NCBI GenBank assembly: GCA_016293975.1
Contig: JAEDCW010000028.1
Span: forward strand, 1 to 23,076
Length of the DNA stretch: 23,076 bases
Origin: Clostridia bacterium
Lineage (GTDB): Bacteria; Bacillota; Clostridia; Christensenellales; CAG-138
Reading direction: 5' to 3'
Part shown: positions 16,191-22,824 of the stretch, piece after piece
Numbering within the stretch: the stretch's first letter is position 1
How the letters are laid out: every line of letters starts with the position of its first letter
Notes under the pieces: generated by a model
The model's database searches: none
Seen by the model: only the letters and a program-made list of their open reading frames with translations
What the model was told of the DNA's origin: nothing
Made by a program: the position numbers and the translations under genes

Positions 16191-16254
16191 GCATTTATAC
16201 ATTCCGATAAAGCCGGTCTCAGGTAAGAATGTGAGCCATTGTGTATGCTTTACA

Positions 16255-16283
16255 TTGCCGACGTGAGCATTATTCTGTATAAT
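16255..16283 (+). promoter_or_regulatory. Sigma-A promoter of the EamA transporter gene
   Basis: TTGCCG (16255-16260), a 17-nt spacer and a perfect TATAAT (16278-16283) lie about 55 nt before the ATG. Transcription should begin near 16290. Confidence 0.7.
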
Positions 16284-16338
16284 GGTTCTCAATGCTACTT
16301 ACGTGTAAAATGTCATTGCAGGATGGGGGAACTTAGGT

Positions 16339-17229
16339 ATGAACAAAAAAACAAGGGCGATATTCTTTGCGGTGCTCGCCGCGGCGCTCTATGCCATAAA
16401 CTCACCCATATCGAAATTGCTTTTAGAGCACGTCCCTGCGACACTCATGGCGAGCTTTTTATACTTCGGCGCCGGTATAGGTCTGTTTGGTGTCAATCTC
16501 GTTCAAAAGGCTACGGGAAAGGGCAATTCGGAACTGCCGCTGACAAAAAAGGAGCTGCCGTATACAGTAGGCATGGTTGTGCTCGACATCGCAGCGCCCA
16601 TATTCCTTATGCTCGGACTGACTATGACTACTGCCGCAAACGCATCCCTGCTAAACAATTTTGAGATCGTCGCAACGGCAGTCATAGCGCTCGTACTGTT
16701 CAAAGAAGCCATAACCAAGCGGCTATGGGCGGCAATCTTATGTGTCACCGTTGCAAGCATACTGCTTTCGTTTGAGGATATGAGCAGTCTGACATTCTCG
16801 ACAGGCTCATTATTCGTATTGCTCGCCTGCGTCTGCTGGGGACTTGAAAACAACTTTACGAGGATGCTCTCCTCAAAGAGCCCCATACAGATAGTCATAA
16901 TAAAGGGCTTAGGCTCCGGTGCAGGCTCGCTCGCGCTTGCCCTTGCAATAGGCGAAAGGTTCGGCTCTCCTATCTGCATCATTCCCGCACTTCTGCTCGG
17001 CTTTGTCGCCTACGGTCTCAGCATATTCTTCTATATATACGCTCAACGCGACTTAGGTGCGGCAAAAACGAGCGCGTACTATGCGATTTCGCCTTTTATT
17101 GGCACGCTACTCTCTCTCGTAATATTCAGACAACTCCCCTCGATTACGTTCATCATCGCACTTGCGATTATGATATTGGGTGCATGGCTTGCTACCGAGG
17201 ATACCTCAAAAGAGCCCTCTGCAGTTTAA
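16339..17229 (+). CDS. DMT-superfamily (EamA) transporter
   Basis: This 296-residue protein has about ten hydrophobic helices arranged as two EamA repeats. Repeat one starts FFAVLAAALYAINSPISKLL and ends with TTAANASLLNNFEIVATAVI. Repeat two starts VLLACVCWGLENNFTRML and ends IFRQLPSITFIIALAIM and GAWLATEDTS. The family exports or imports small metabolites and amino acids across the plasma membrane. Substrate cannot be read from the sequence. Lying divergent from cysK makes a cysteine or serine-pathway metabolite possible, as for E. coli EamA (inference, weak). The ATG has GGGGGA about 8 nt upstream. The gene converges with the CAT-like gene, with only 19 nt between stops and no terminator in the gap, so the transcripts probably overlap. 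Confidence 0.9.
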   Translation: MNKKTRAIFFAVLAAALYAINSPISKLLLEHVPATLMASFLYFGAGIGLFGVNLVQKATGKGNSELPLTKKELPYTVGMVVLDIAAPIFLMLGLTMTTAANASLLNNFEIVATAVIALVLFKEAITKRLWAAILCVTVASILLSFEDMSSLTFSTGSLFVLLACVCWGLENNFTRMLSSKSPIQIVIIKGLGSGAGSLALALAIGERFGSPICIIPALLLGFVAYGLSIFFYIYAQRDLGAAKTSAYYAISPFIGTLLSLVIFRQLPSITFIIALAIMILGAWLATEDTSKEPSAV

Positions 17230-17248
17230 TCGAATAGAGTTGTAGCAA

Positions 17249-17908
17249 TCATCCGTCTATCTGCTTTGACAACAGCTCGTTTACTTCGCGTATACTATCA
17301 GATAGCGCCTCAAAGAACAGCCCGAGGTGTCTTCCATCCACTATTGCGTGGTTGCACAGTATCGTAAACGGCAGATACGTCCTCCCACAGCGAGTAAAGT
17401 ATTTCCCCCATGTAAGCCGCGGATTGCCGTCTGCAGGCATAGGCACAGGCTGTATCACGCTCGTGTAATCAAACCACGGCACGCTTGAAACAAAGAACAG
17501 CTCCTCTTCCTCTGCCTTGTTGCAGTTGATTGTATTGCAAGCCTTTGCCTTCTCCTGCTCCGCCTTTGCGTACTCGATAAACTCGCTGTACGGCTTAGTG
17601 CAGTCTACATTGCAATAGCAGTAAGTGTCGTCGTCGATTGCGACAGTATACGATGCCATGCAGGAATCGTACTGCATAAGCTTGTCTTCGATTATACGCT
17701 GTCTCAACTCGGGCACGCTGTTTGCCGCTTTAATCACGCAATAGAGTATTGTAAGAAAGAACGGTGCGCCGCTCTGCCTTATAGAATAGCTCAGCTCAGT
17801 TATATCTATATCGCGCGTAACGCCCATATAAGGGTATGCAAGCGAGCTGAAGTATTCATATTGCGCCTTGCGCTTAAACGTGTTCATGTCTATTTCAAAA
17901 CGACCCAT
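17249..17908 (-). CDS. Chloramphenicol O-acetyltransferase-like protein (CatA-type family)
   Basis: This 219-residue protein is the exact length of CatA-type chloramphenicol acetyltransferases. The N-terminus RKAQYEYFSSLAYPYMGVT fits the family opening. SSVPWFDYTSV (141-151) matches the region around the conserved Ser/Thr active-site turn, and CNHAIVDGRHLG holds the catalytic histidine H187 in HxxxDG. The usual HHxxxDG is NHxxxDG here; the preceding His is not the catalytic base, so activity is possible. Whether the substrate is chloramphenicol or another acyl acceptor is unknown, since many clostridial CAT-like proteins do not confer resistance. The ATG at 17908 has only a weak GAAGAGAA site, and no clear promoter was seen upstream. 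Confidence 0.82.
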   Translation of the reverse strand: MGRFEIDMNTFKRKAQYEYFSSLAYPYMGVTRDIDITELSYSIRQSGAPFFLTILYCVIKAANSVPELRQRIIEDKLMQYDSCMASYTVAIDDDTYCYCNVDCTKPYSEFIEYAKAEQEKAKACNTINCNKAEEEELFFVSSVPWFDYTSVIQPVPMPADGNPRLTWGKYFTRCGRTYLPFTILCNHAIVDGRHLGLFFEALSDSIREVNELLSKQIDG

Positions 17909-18124
17909 TGTATTCTCTTCACTATTCTTATTTCTCCAATTCTGTGCATAGAAAGCGTATGGCTAAGCTCACGTGTCCGCATGCTTACGGAAAGCTGTTT
18001 CACCGTGTTTTTTTGCCGCACCGCCTGTGCCCCCCCACTTTTGACGACAGCTCTATAGCATTGAGCTATAGCGATTCCATGCTGTCCCGATGATTTTTTC
18101 GTGACTGTAGAGGAATATTATGAA
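17909..18124. other. Non-coding region between divergent CAT-like and exporter genes
   Basis: I see no gene in this stretch. It has a T7 run (18008-18014), a C7 run (18030-18036) and a short near-repeat of CTATAGC around 18051-18070. The right part merges into the exporter promoter. Confidence 0.5.
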
Positions 18125-18152
18125 TTGACTATACATCCTAACAATGTACAAT
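18125..18152 (+). promoter_or_regulatory. Probable promoter of the ABC exporter operon
   Basis: TTGACT (18125-18130), a 16-nt spacer and TACAAT (18147-18152) predict a start near 18159. A second TACAAT overlaps at 18152-18157. Confidence 0.6.
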
Positions 18153-18163
18153 ACAATAGTATG

Positions 18164-18182
18164 CGGTAGATTAAATCTACCG
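18164..18182. promoter_or_regulatory. Palindromic operator of the ABC exporter operon
   Basis: The sequence CGGTAGATTAAATCTACCG is a 9-bp inverted repeat around a single central base. It starts about 5 nt after the predicted transcription start and ends 18 nt before the AGGAG ribosome site (18201-18205), the usual place for a repressor site. No other copy was seen in the window. Confidence 0.6.
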
Positions 18183-18211
18183 ATAATAATAGGTTTATAC
18201 AGGAGTAGACG

Positions 18212-19942
18212 ATGAAGCGAATTCTGAAATTCCTGAGGCACCACAAGAAGGAGAGCATACTCGCCCCGGCATTCAAGATGCTCGAAGCGCTGTTTGACCT
18301 CCTCGTGCCTCTCTTGATGGCGGATATAATAAACAGAGGCATCGCGTCTGGCGACGACGGATATGTGCTTACCGGGTGCGGTATTATGGTACTGCTCGGA
18401 ATAATCGGGCTCGTCTGCAGTATAACCGCACAATATTTTTCGGCCAAGGCGGCGGTTGGCGCTTGCGCCGTCGTGCGCCGCTCGCTCTTTGAGCGCATAC
18501 AAGCGTTAGACTTCAGCGATACGGACAGCTTAGGCACGAGCACTCTCATCACAAGAATGACGAGCGACGTCAATCAGCTCCAAAACGGCCTCAACCTATT
18601 ATTGAGACTGCTGCTCCGTTCGCCGTTTGTGGTATTCGGCGCTATGGTGATGGCGTTTATCGTAAGCGGCAAGGAAGCACTCGTATTTGTCGCCGTGATA
18701 CCTGTGCTCTCGGTAATCGTATTCGGCATAATGCTAAAGACGATACCTCGTTACAAGACCGTTCAAACTAAGCTCGACAGCATAACCCAGTCTGCGAGGG
18801 AAAATCTCACTGGCGTTCGCGTCGTCCGCGCATTTGGTAGAGAAGAGGAAGAGACAAGAGAGTTTGAAGCCAAAAACTCCTCTTTACGCTCAAGCCAGCT
18901 CAATGTAGGCGGCATATCCGCGCTGTTGAATCCTCTCACATTCGTTGTAATCAACGTAGGCATAATCGCGATACTCAAGCTCGGAGGCTTCGAGGTAAAT
19001 ACGGGTACGCTTAAAGCGGGAAGCGTCATTGCACTCGTCAACTACATGAGCCAGATACTGCTCGAACTCATTAAACTCGCAAACCTCATTATACAGATAA
19101 CAAAGGCCATGGCCTGCGCTCAGAGAATAGATTCGGTACTTGAAATGAAGCCCTCGATGAGCTTCGGAGAGCTCAGTGCCGATGACGCAGATTCAGACAT
19201 CGCGGTAGAATTCGACCACGTCAGCCTAACCTATACCGGTTCGGGCGAAGCGAGTCTCTCGGACATATCATTTACGGCAAAAAAGGGCCAGACAATCGGA
19301 ATAATCGGCGGTACGGGCAGCGGAAAGACGAGCGTCGTTAACCTCATACCGAGATTTTACGATGCTACATCGGGCACGGTACGCCTATTTGGACGCGACA
19401 TAAAAGAATACGACAAGCAGAGCATCCGCCGCACGGTAAGCACGGTAATGCAGAAAACCCTCCTGTTTTCGGGTACGATACGCAGTAATCTTCTGTGGGG
19501 CAACGCTAATGCCACGGACGAGGAGCTTTGGGCGGCGCTTGAGACCGCACAGGCCGCAGAGATAGTAAGGAGCAAGCCGCAAGGACTTGACGAGCCGGTA
19601 GAGCAGGGCGGAAGAAACTTCTCCGGAGGCCAGAAGCAAAGGCTTTCCATCGCACGCTCACTTGTTGCAAACCCCGATATATTGATACTCGATGACTCTG
19701 CGAGCGCACTCGACTACGCCACCGATGCGGCGCTTAGAGCTGCTATCGCCTCGCTTAAAAACGAGCTTACCGTGTTTATAGTGAGCCAGAGGGCAAACAG
19801 TCTAATCCACGCAGACCTGATACTCGTGCTTGATGAAGGAATTCTCGTGGGAAAGGGCACGCATGAACAGCTCCTCGCAACATGCGATGTCTACAGGGAT
19901 ATATACGACAGTCAGTTCAAGAAGGCGGGTGCAACGGCATGA
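18212..19942 (+). CDS. ABC exporter subunit 1 (TM287/BmrC-like, degenerate NBD)
   Basis: This 576-residue half-transporter has a six-helix membrane domain (about 1-315) fused to a nucleotide-binding domain. Walker A GGTGSGKT is at 366-373, the Q-loop is at Q414 in VMQKTLLFSGTI, and the canonical signature FSGGQKQRLSIARS starts at 470. Walker B is LILDDSASALD, with Asp495 in place of the catalytic Glu, and the switch His is Gln526 (VSQRANS). This is the degenerate half of a heterodimeric multidrug-type exporter, as in TM287 or BmrC (known pattern). It keeps the good signature that completes the partner's ATP site. The ATG has AGGAG 6 nt upstream. The next gene overlaps by 4 nt. Drug or peptide export is inferred. 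Confidence 0.93.
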   Translation: MKRILKFLRHHKKESILAPAFKMLEALFDLLVPLLMADIINRGIASGDDGYVLTGCGIMVLLGIIGLVCSITAQYFSAKAAVGACAVVRRSLFERIQALDFSDTDSLGTSTLITRMTSDVNQLQNGLNLLLRLLLRSPFVVFGAMVMAFIVSGKEALVFVAVIPVLSVIVFGIMLKTIPRYKTVQTKLDSITQSARENLTGVRVVRAFGREEEETREFEAKNSSLRSSQLNVGGISALLNPLTFVVINVGIIAILKLGGFEVNTGTLKAGSVIALVNYMSQILLELIKLANLIIQITKAMACAQRIDSVLEMKPSMSFGELSADDADSDIAVEFDHVSLTYTGSGEASLSDISFTAKKGQTIGIIGGTGSGKTSVVNLIPRFYDATSGTVRLFGRDIKEYDKQSIRRTVSTVMQKTLLFSGTIRSNLLWGNANATDEELWAALETAQAAEIVRSKPQGLDEPVEQGGRNFSGGQKQRLSIARSLVANPDILILDDSASALDYATDAALRAAIASLKNELTVFIVSQRANSLIHADLILVLDEGILVGKGTHEQLLATCDVYRDIYDSQFKKAGATA

Positions 19943-21720
19943 CAAAGAAAGTAAACAGAGCAGATAAGGCCACCCGCAATGCCGCATACAGGCGCGTACT
20001 AAGACTTATTAAGCCCTACGGTTTTTGGGTAGTGCTAAGCATACTCACATCTGCAGTCGCGGTATTCGCTCAGCTTTATATACCTATACTCGCCGGTGAA
20101 GCCATAGACTACATGATAGACGTCGGGTGTGTCGATTTTTCGGGCATCACTGCCGTGCTCATTAAAATCGCCTTATCGATTGCAGCTGCGGCGCTGACAC
20201 TTTTGCTCTCCGGTCTGTGCAACAACAAAATTGCCTACAGTATAAGCCGCGATTTGAGGGATTCCGCCATCAAAAAGATTCAGGTGCTTCCGCTGAGCTA
20301 CCTTGATTCCCACCCTACGGGAGACTTGCTTAGCCGAATAATTGCCGACGTTGACCTCTTTTCGGACGGTTTGCTGATGGGCTTTACGAATTTCTTCTCA
20401 GGTATACTCACGATCATCGGTACGCTCGCATTTATGGTATCCGTCAATCTGCCCATCGCACTCGTCGTGGTATGCGCTACGCCGCTAAGCCTCATCGTCG
20501 CGACGTTCATAGCAAAAAAGACATTCCGCTACTTCGGTGAACAGACTGCCGCAAGGGGCGCTCAAACCGCGCTTATAAACGAGCGCATTGAAGGCGTTCG
20601 TGTCGTGCAGGCATTCGGACATGAGGAGAAAAACCTTACCGACTTCGATGAGACCAACGAGAAGCTGACTGCTACGAGCCTTAAGGCGGTGTTCTATTCG
20701 AGCATAACAAACCCATCCACGCGCTTTGTAAACGGACTTGTATACGCCGGAGTTGCACTCGCAGGTTCATTGATAGCCATACGCGGCGGCATAACCATAG
20801 GCGCGCTGAGCTGCTTTTTGTCGTATGCCAACCAATACACAAAGCCTTTCAACGAAATATCGGGCGTTATAACGGAGATGCAGAACGCCATTGCCTGCGC
20901 ACAGAGGGTATTCGAACTTCTCGATGCCGAAGATCAGGTTCCCGACGCTGAGGATGCGAGGGTGCTCACGGAGACCGACGTGGATGGAACTGTCACACTA
21001 AACGACGTGGATTTCTCCTATGTACCCGAACGCAAGCTGATAGAGGACTTCAACCTTTCGGTAAGCCCCGGTCAGCGCATTGCGATAGTTGGACCTACAG
21101 GTTGTGGAAAGACTACGCTCATCAACCTGCTTATGCGCTTCTACGACGTCAATGACGGCAGTATATGCGTCTCGGGCACGGACGTCAGACATATCATGCG
21201 AAACAGCCTCAGAAAGAGCTACGGCATGGTCTTGCAGGACACATGGTTAAAAGGCAGCACAATTCACGAGAATATCGCCTATTCAAAGCCGAATGCCACG
21301 CGCGAAGAAGTGATCGCCGCAGCAAAAGCCGCCCATGCTCACGGCTTTATTAAGCGCCTGCCCAATGGCTACGACACCGTTATAGGCGATGGTGACGGTG
21401 GCATAAGTCAGGGTCAGAAACAGCTCCTTTGCATAGCGCGCGTGATGCTCTGTCTGCCGCCCATGCTGATACTCGATGAGGCGACCTCGAGCATAGACAC
21501 ACGCACGGAGGTGCTGATACAGAATGCGTTCGCCCGAATGATGAATGGCAGAACGAGTTTTATAGTAGCTCACAGGCTTTCCACGATACGCGAAGCCGAC
21601 GTCATACTGGTTATGAAGGACGGACACATAATTGAAAAAGGTACTCACGAGTCACTGCTCGAAGCGGGCGGCTTCTACGCCGACCTGTACAACAGTCAGT
21701 TCAAGGGGTTGGCGATATAA
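19939..21720 (+). CDS. ABC exporter subunit 2 (TM288/BmrD-like, consensus NBD)
   Basis: This 593-residue half-transporter pairs with the upstream subunit. The membrane domain (about 20-330) includes YSISRDLRDSAIKKIQVLPL and DLLSRIIADVDLFSDGL, typical of the TM288 group. Walker A GPTGCGKT is at 385-392, Q433 is in VLQDTWLKGSTI, Walker B LILDEATSSID has the catalytic E514, and the switch His545 is in VAHRLSTI. The signature reads GISQGQ (488-493) instead of LSGGQ, which is the TM288-type degeneracy. The pair therefore has one competent and one degenerate ATP site. The start is the ATG overlapping the upstream stop (ATGA); the longer frame from 19882 lies inside the first gene and lacks family residues. 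A 25-nt hairpin follows the stop. Confidence 0.93.
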   Translation: MTKKVNRADKATRNAAYRRVLRLIKPYGFWVVLSILTSAVAVFAQLYIPILAGEAIDYMIDVGCVDFSGITAVLIKIALSIAAAALTLLLSGLCNNKIAYSISRDLRDSAIKKIQVLPLSYLDSHPTGDLLSRIIADVDLFSDGLLMGFTNFFSGILTIIGTLAFMVSVNLPIALVVVCATPLSLIVATFIAKKTFRYFGEQTAARGAQTALINERIEGVRVVQAFGHEEKNLTDFDETNEKLTATSLKAVFYSSITNPSTRFVNGLVYAGVALAGSLIAIRGGITIGALSCFLSYANQYTKPFNEISGVITEMQNAIACAQRVFELLDAEDQVPDAEDARVLTETDVDGTVTLNDVDFSYVPERKLIEDFNLSVSPGQRIAIVGPTGCGKTTLINLLMRFYDVNDGSICVSGTDVRHIMRNSLRKSYGMVLQDTWLKGSTIHENIAYSKPNATREEVIAAAKAAHAHGFIKRLPNGYDTVIGDGDGGISQGQKQLLCIARVMLCLPPMLILDEATSSIDTRTEVLIQNAFARMMNGRTSFIVAHRLSTIREADVILVMKDGHIIEKGTHESLLEAGGFYADLYNSQFKGLAI

Positions 21721-21758
21721 CGGCTGAGCTAAATGTGTTTTGAAGATGCTAAAATCAC

Positions 21759-21783
21759 CGCCCACCTGTATCACCGGTGGGCG
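21759..21783 (+). terminator. Possible terminator hairpin after the exporter operon
   Basis: CGCCCACC and GGTGGGCG form a perfect 8-bp GC-rich stem around a 9-nt loop, 38 nt after the stop. No T-run follows on the plus strand (ACTGCTTAC), so termination strength is doubtful. A short TTTT lies on the minus-strand side. Confidence 0.45.
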
Positions 21784-22174
21784 ACTGCTTACATAAATGA
21801 ATGGCAGTTAGTGCTCTCACACAATAAAAGAGCTTTGTCAGGGCTTTCTTTGAAGTGATAACACTTGACCATGATACCATACAAATTCAATGGTTTGACT
21901 CTTTGTGAGTGAAAAAGAGGTTTGTGTTTATTTTAGTAATTGAAGCTCAGATTAGCATAAGAAAAAAGGAGGGGATTGGACCAATAAAACGACCGGAAGT
22001 GATGGCATAACAGAAGTTAATCTAATATTTCTGATTTCTAACTGTTTTCAAGGAAGATAATAGCCCTGTACACCAGTCGCGTCAAAAAGAGATAACCGGT
22101 GTAATTAAACACATTTTGGTCTTCCTGTGTATTTTGGAATAGCGGCGGCAGGGGAGCTCTCTGCCGTTCTTACT
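21784..22174. other. Non-coding stretch before the XRE regulator unit
   Basis: About 390 bp, more A+T-rich than the genes to the left, with no convincing gene. An isolated strong ribosome-site-like AGGAGGGG (21967-21974) is followed only by ATA-AAA-CGA-CCG and a stop eight codons later, so it may be a relic. A hairpin at 22146-22166 is described separately. Confidence 0.5.
22146..22166. terminator. Hairpin downstream of the XRE regulator gene
   Basis: CGGCAG/CTGCCG arms lie 9 nt after the regulator stop. As plus-strand RNA the stem extends to 9 bp with two G-U pairs and is followed by TTCTTA. As minus-strand RNA it has a 6-bp stem and no T-run. It could end the regulator transcript or a plus-strand transcript from 21784-22145. 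Confidence 0.4.
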
Positions 22175-22384
22175 CTACTCAAAATAGAACATATCTTCAA
22201 ATTTCTTTTCTAACGCGATGCAGATGATCAAAGCCAACTTTGCACTTGGTGTAAACTGCCCTATTTCGATTGAACTAATCGTATTTCTTGAGACACCCAC
22301 CATATCCGCTAACTGTTGTTGGGACAGATTTTTCTCTTTGCGGGATTCTTTTAGATTGTTTTTTAAAACCAGTTTATCATCCAT
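22175..22384 (-). CDS. Small XRE-family helix-turn-helix regulator
   Basis: This 69-residue Cro/CI-type protein is almost entirely one HTH_3 domain: LKESRKEKNLSQQQLADMVG (10-29), the recognition helix in VSRNTISSIEIGQF, and SAKLALIICIALEKKFEDMF. It is the size of stand-alone regulators that repress their own operons. Its ATG lies 3 nt after the stop of the membrane-protein gene, without a strong ribosome site (GGTATAAAC), so translation is probably coupled. Three palindromes at the promoter of this unit are obvious candidate binding sites (inference). Confidence 0.9.
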   Translation of the reverse strand: MDDKLVLKNNLKESRKEKNLSQQQLADMVGVSRNTISSIEIGQFTPSAKLALIICIALEKKFEDMFYFE

Positions 22385-22387
22385 AGT

Positions 22388-22717
22388 TTATACCATTGCC
22401 TTAAATGCGAGTACCACAGCAAAGGCTACGGCAAAAAGTATCTCGCCTATACCATATACTAACTTTCTCCGTTTTTTCAAATGCGCATATATAACAATAT
22501 TGCTGCTTCCTTGCATTGCAAAGTACACCATCCATCCGACCAATGCAAGCTCGGACCTATCGAATACAAGTTCGCTTACAAGAATTAAAGCGACGCAAAG
22601 CAAGCCTCCAACAAGCATTCCCACGCGAGAGGCTTTTCCAATTGCCTCCAATTCACACTCATCAAGCCTGTCTTTGTTTTCTTGCTGACTTTTCCTCAGA
22701 ATTTCATCCCTATTCAC
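22388..22717 (-). CDS. Small three-helix membrane protein (DUF6442-like) paired with XRE regulator
   Basis: This 109-residue protein has a charged N-terminus (VNRDEILRKSQQENKDRLDE), then three hydrophobic segments at about 30-50, 55-75 and 85-107, separated by short loops with a basic HLKKRRK turn before the third. Proteins of this shape, encoded next to a small XRE regulator, recur in Bacillota and are annotated as DUF6442 in my memory. Their function is unknown. The frame is open to an ATG at 22753, but GGAGG (22725-22729) lies 7 nt before the GTG at 22715-22717, and homologues begin xNxxEIL, so GTG is chosen. It is the first gene of a two-gene unit. Confidence 0.75.
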   Translation of the reverse strand: MNRDEILRKSQQENKDRLDECELEAIGKASRVGMLVGGLLCVALILVSELVFDRSELALVGWMVYFAMQGSSNIVIYAHLKKRRKLVYGIGEILFAVAFAVVLAFKAMV

Positions 22718-22750
22718 AATACCACCTCCAATGTGCAGTGTTTTATCTGC

Positions 22751-22762
22751 CAAGTATACTTG
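22751..22762. promoter_or_regulatory. Operator copy 1, CAAGTATACTTG
   Basis: This is a perfect 12-bp palindrome, flanked as GCCAAGTATACTTGTCA (22749-22765). It lies just after the predicted transcription start (about 22766, minus strand). Confidence 0.65.
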
Positions 22763-22772
22763 TCATGTCATC

Positions 22773-22801
22773 ATTGTATTTCCGCCAAGTTTACTTGTCA
22801 A
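22773..22801 (-). promoter_or_regulatory. Strong promoter of the membrane protein-XRE unit
   Basis: On the minus strand a perfect TTGACA (22796-22801), a 17-nt spacer and TACAAT (22773-22778) predict transcription from about 22766, with a leader of roughly 49 nt to the GTG. Confidence 0.8.
22786..22797. promoter_or_regulatory. Operator copy 2, CAAGTTTACTTG
   Basis: The same flanks as copy 1 (GCC before, TCA after) span 22784-22800. It overlaps the -35 box and the spacer of the promoter, so binding should block RNA polymerase. Confidence 0.65.
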
Positions 22802-22811
22802 TACCTTTTGC

Positions 22812-22823
22812 CAAGTTTGATTG
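22812..22823. promoter_or_regulatory. Operator copy 3 (diverged), CAAGTTTGATTG
   Basis: GCCAAGTTTGATTGG (22810-22824) keeps the left half-site and part of the right one. It sits about 10 bp upstream of the -35 box. Confidence 0.5.
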
Positions 22824-22824
22824 G

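Noticed and set aside
16175..16221. TGAGACC / GGTCTCA inverted repeat around the cysK promoter
   Set aside because: Seven-base arms 33 nt apart are expected by chance in an intergenic region of this size. No further symmetry supports an operator.
18030..18072. Near-repeat GCTCTATAGC / GAGCTATAGC and C7 tract as regulatory sites
   Set aside because: The repeat is imperfect and not placed at a recognisable promoter of the CAT-like gene.
19882..19938. Longer start for exporter subunit 2
   Set aside because: The extension lies inside subunit 1 in another frame. The ATG at 19939 gives ATGA coupling and a family-typical N-terminus.
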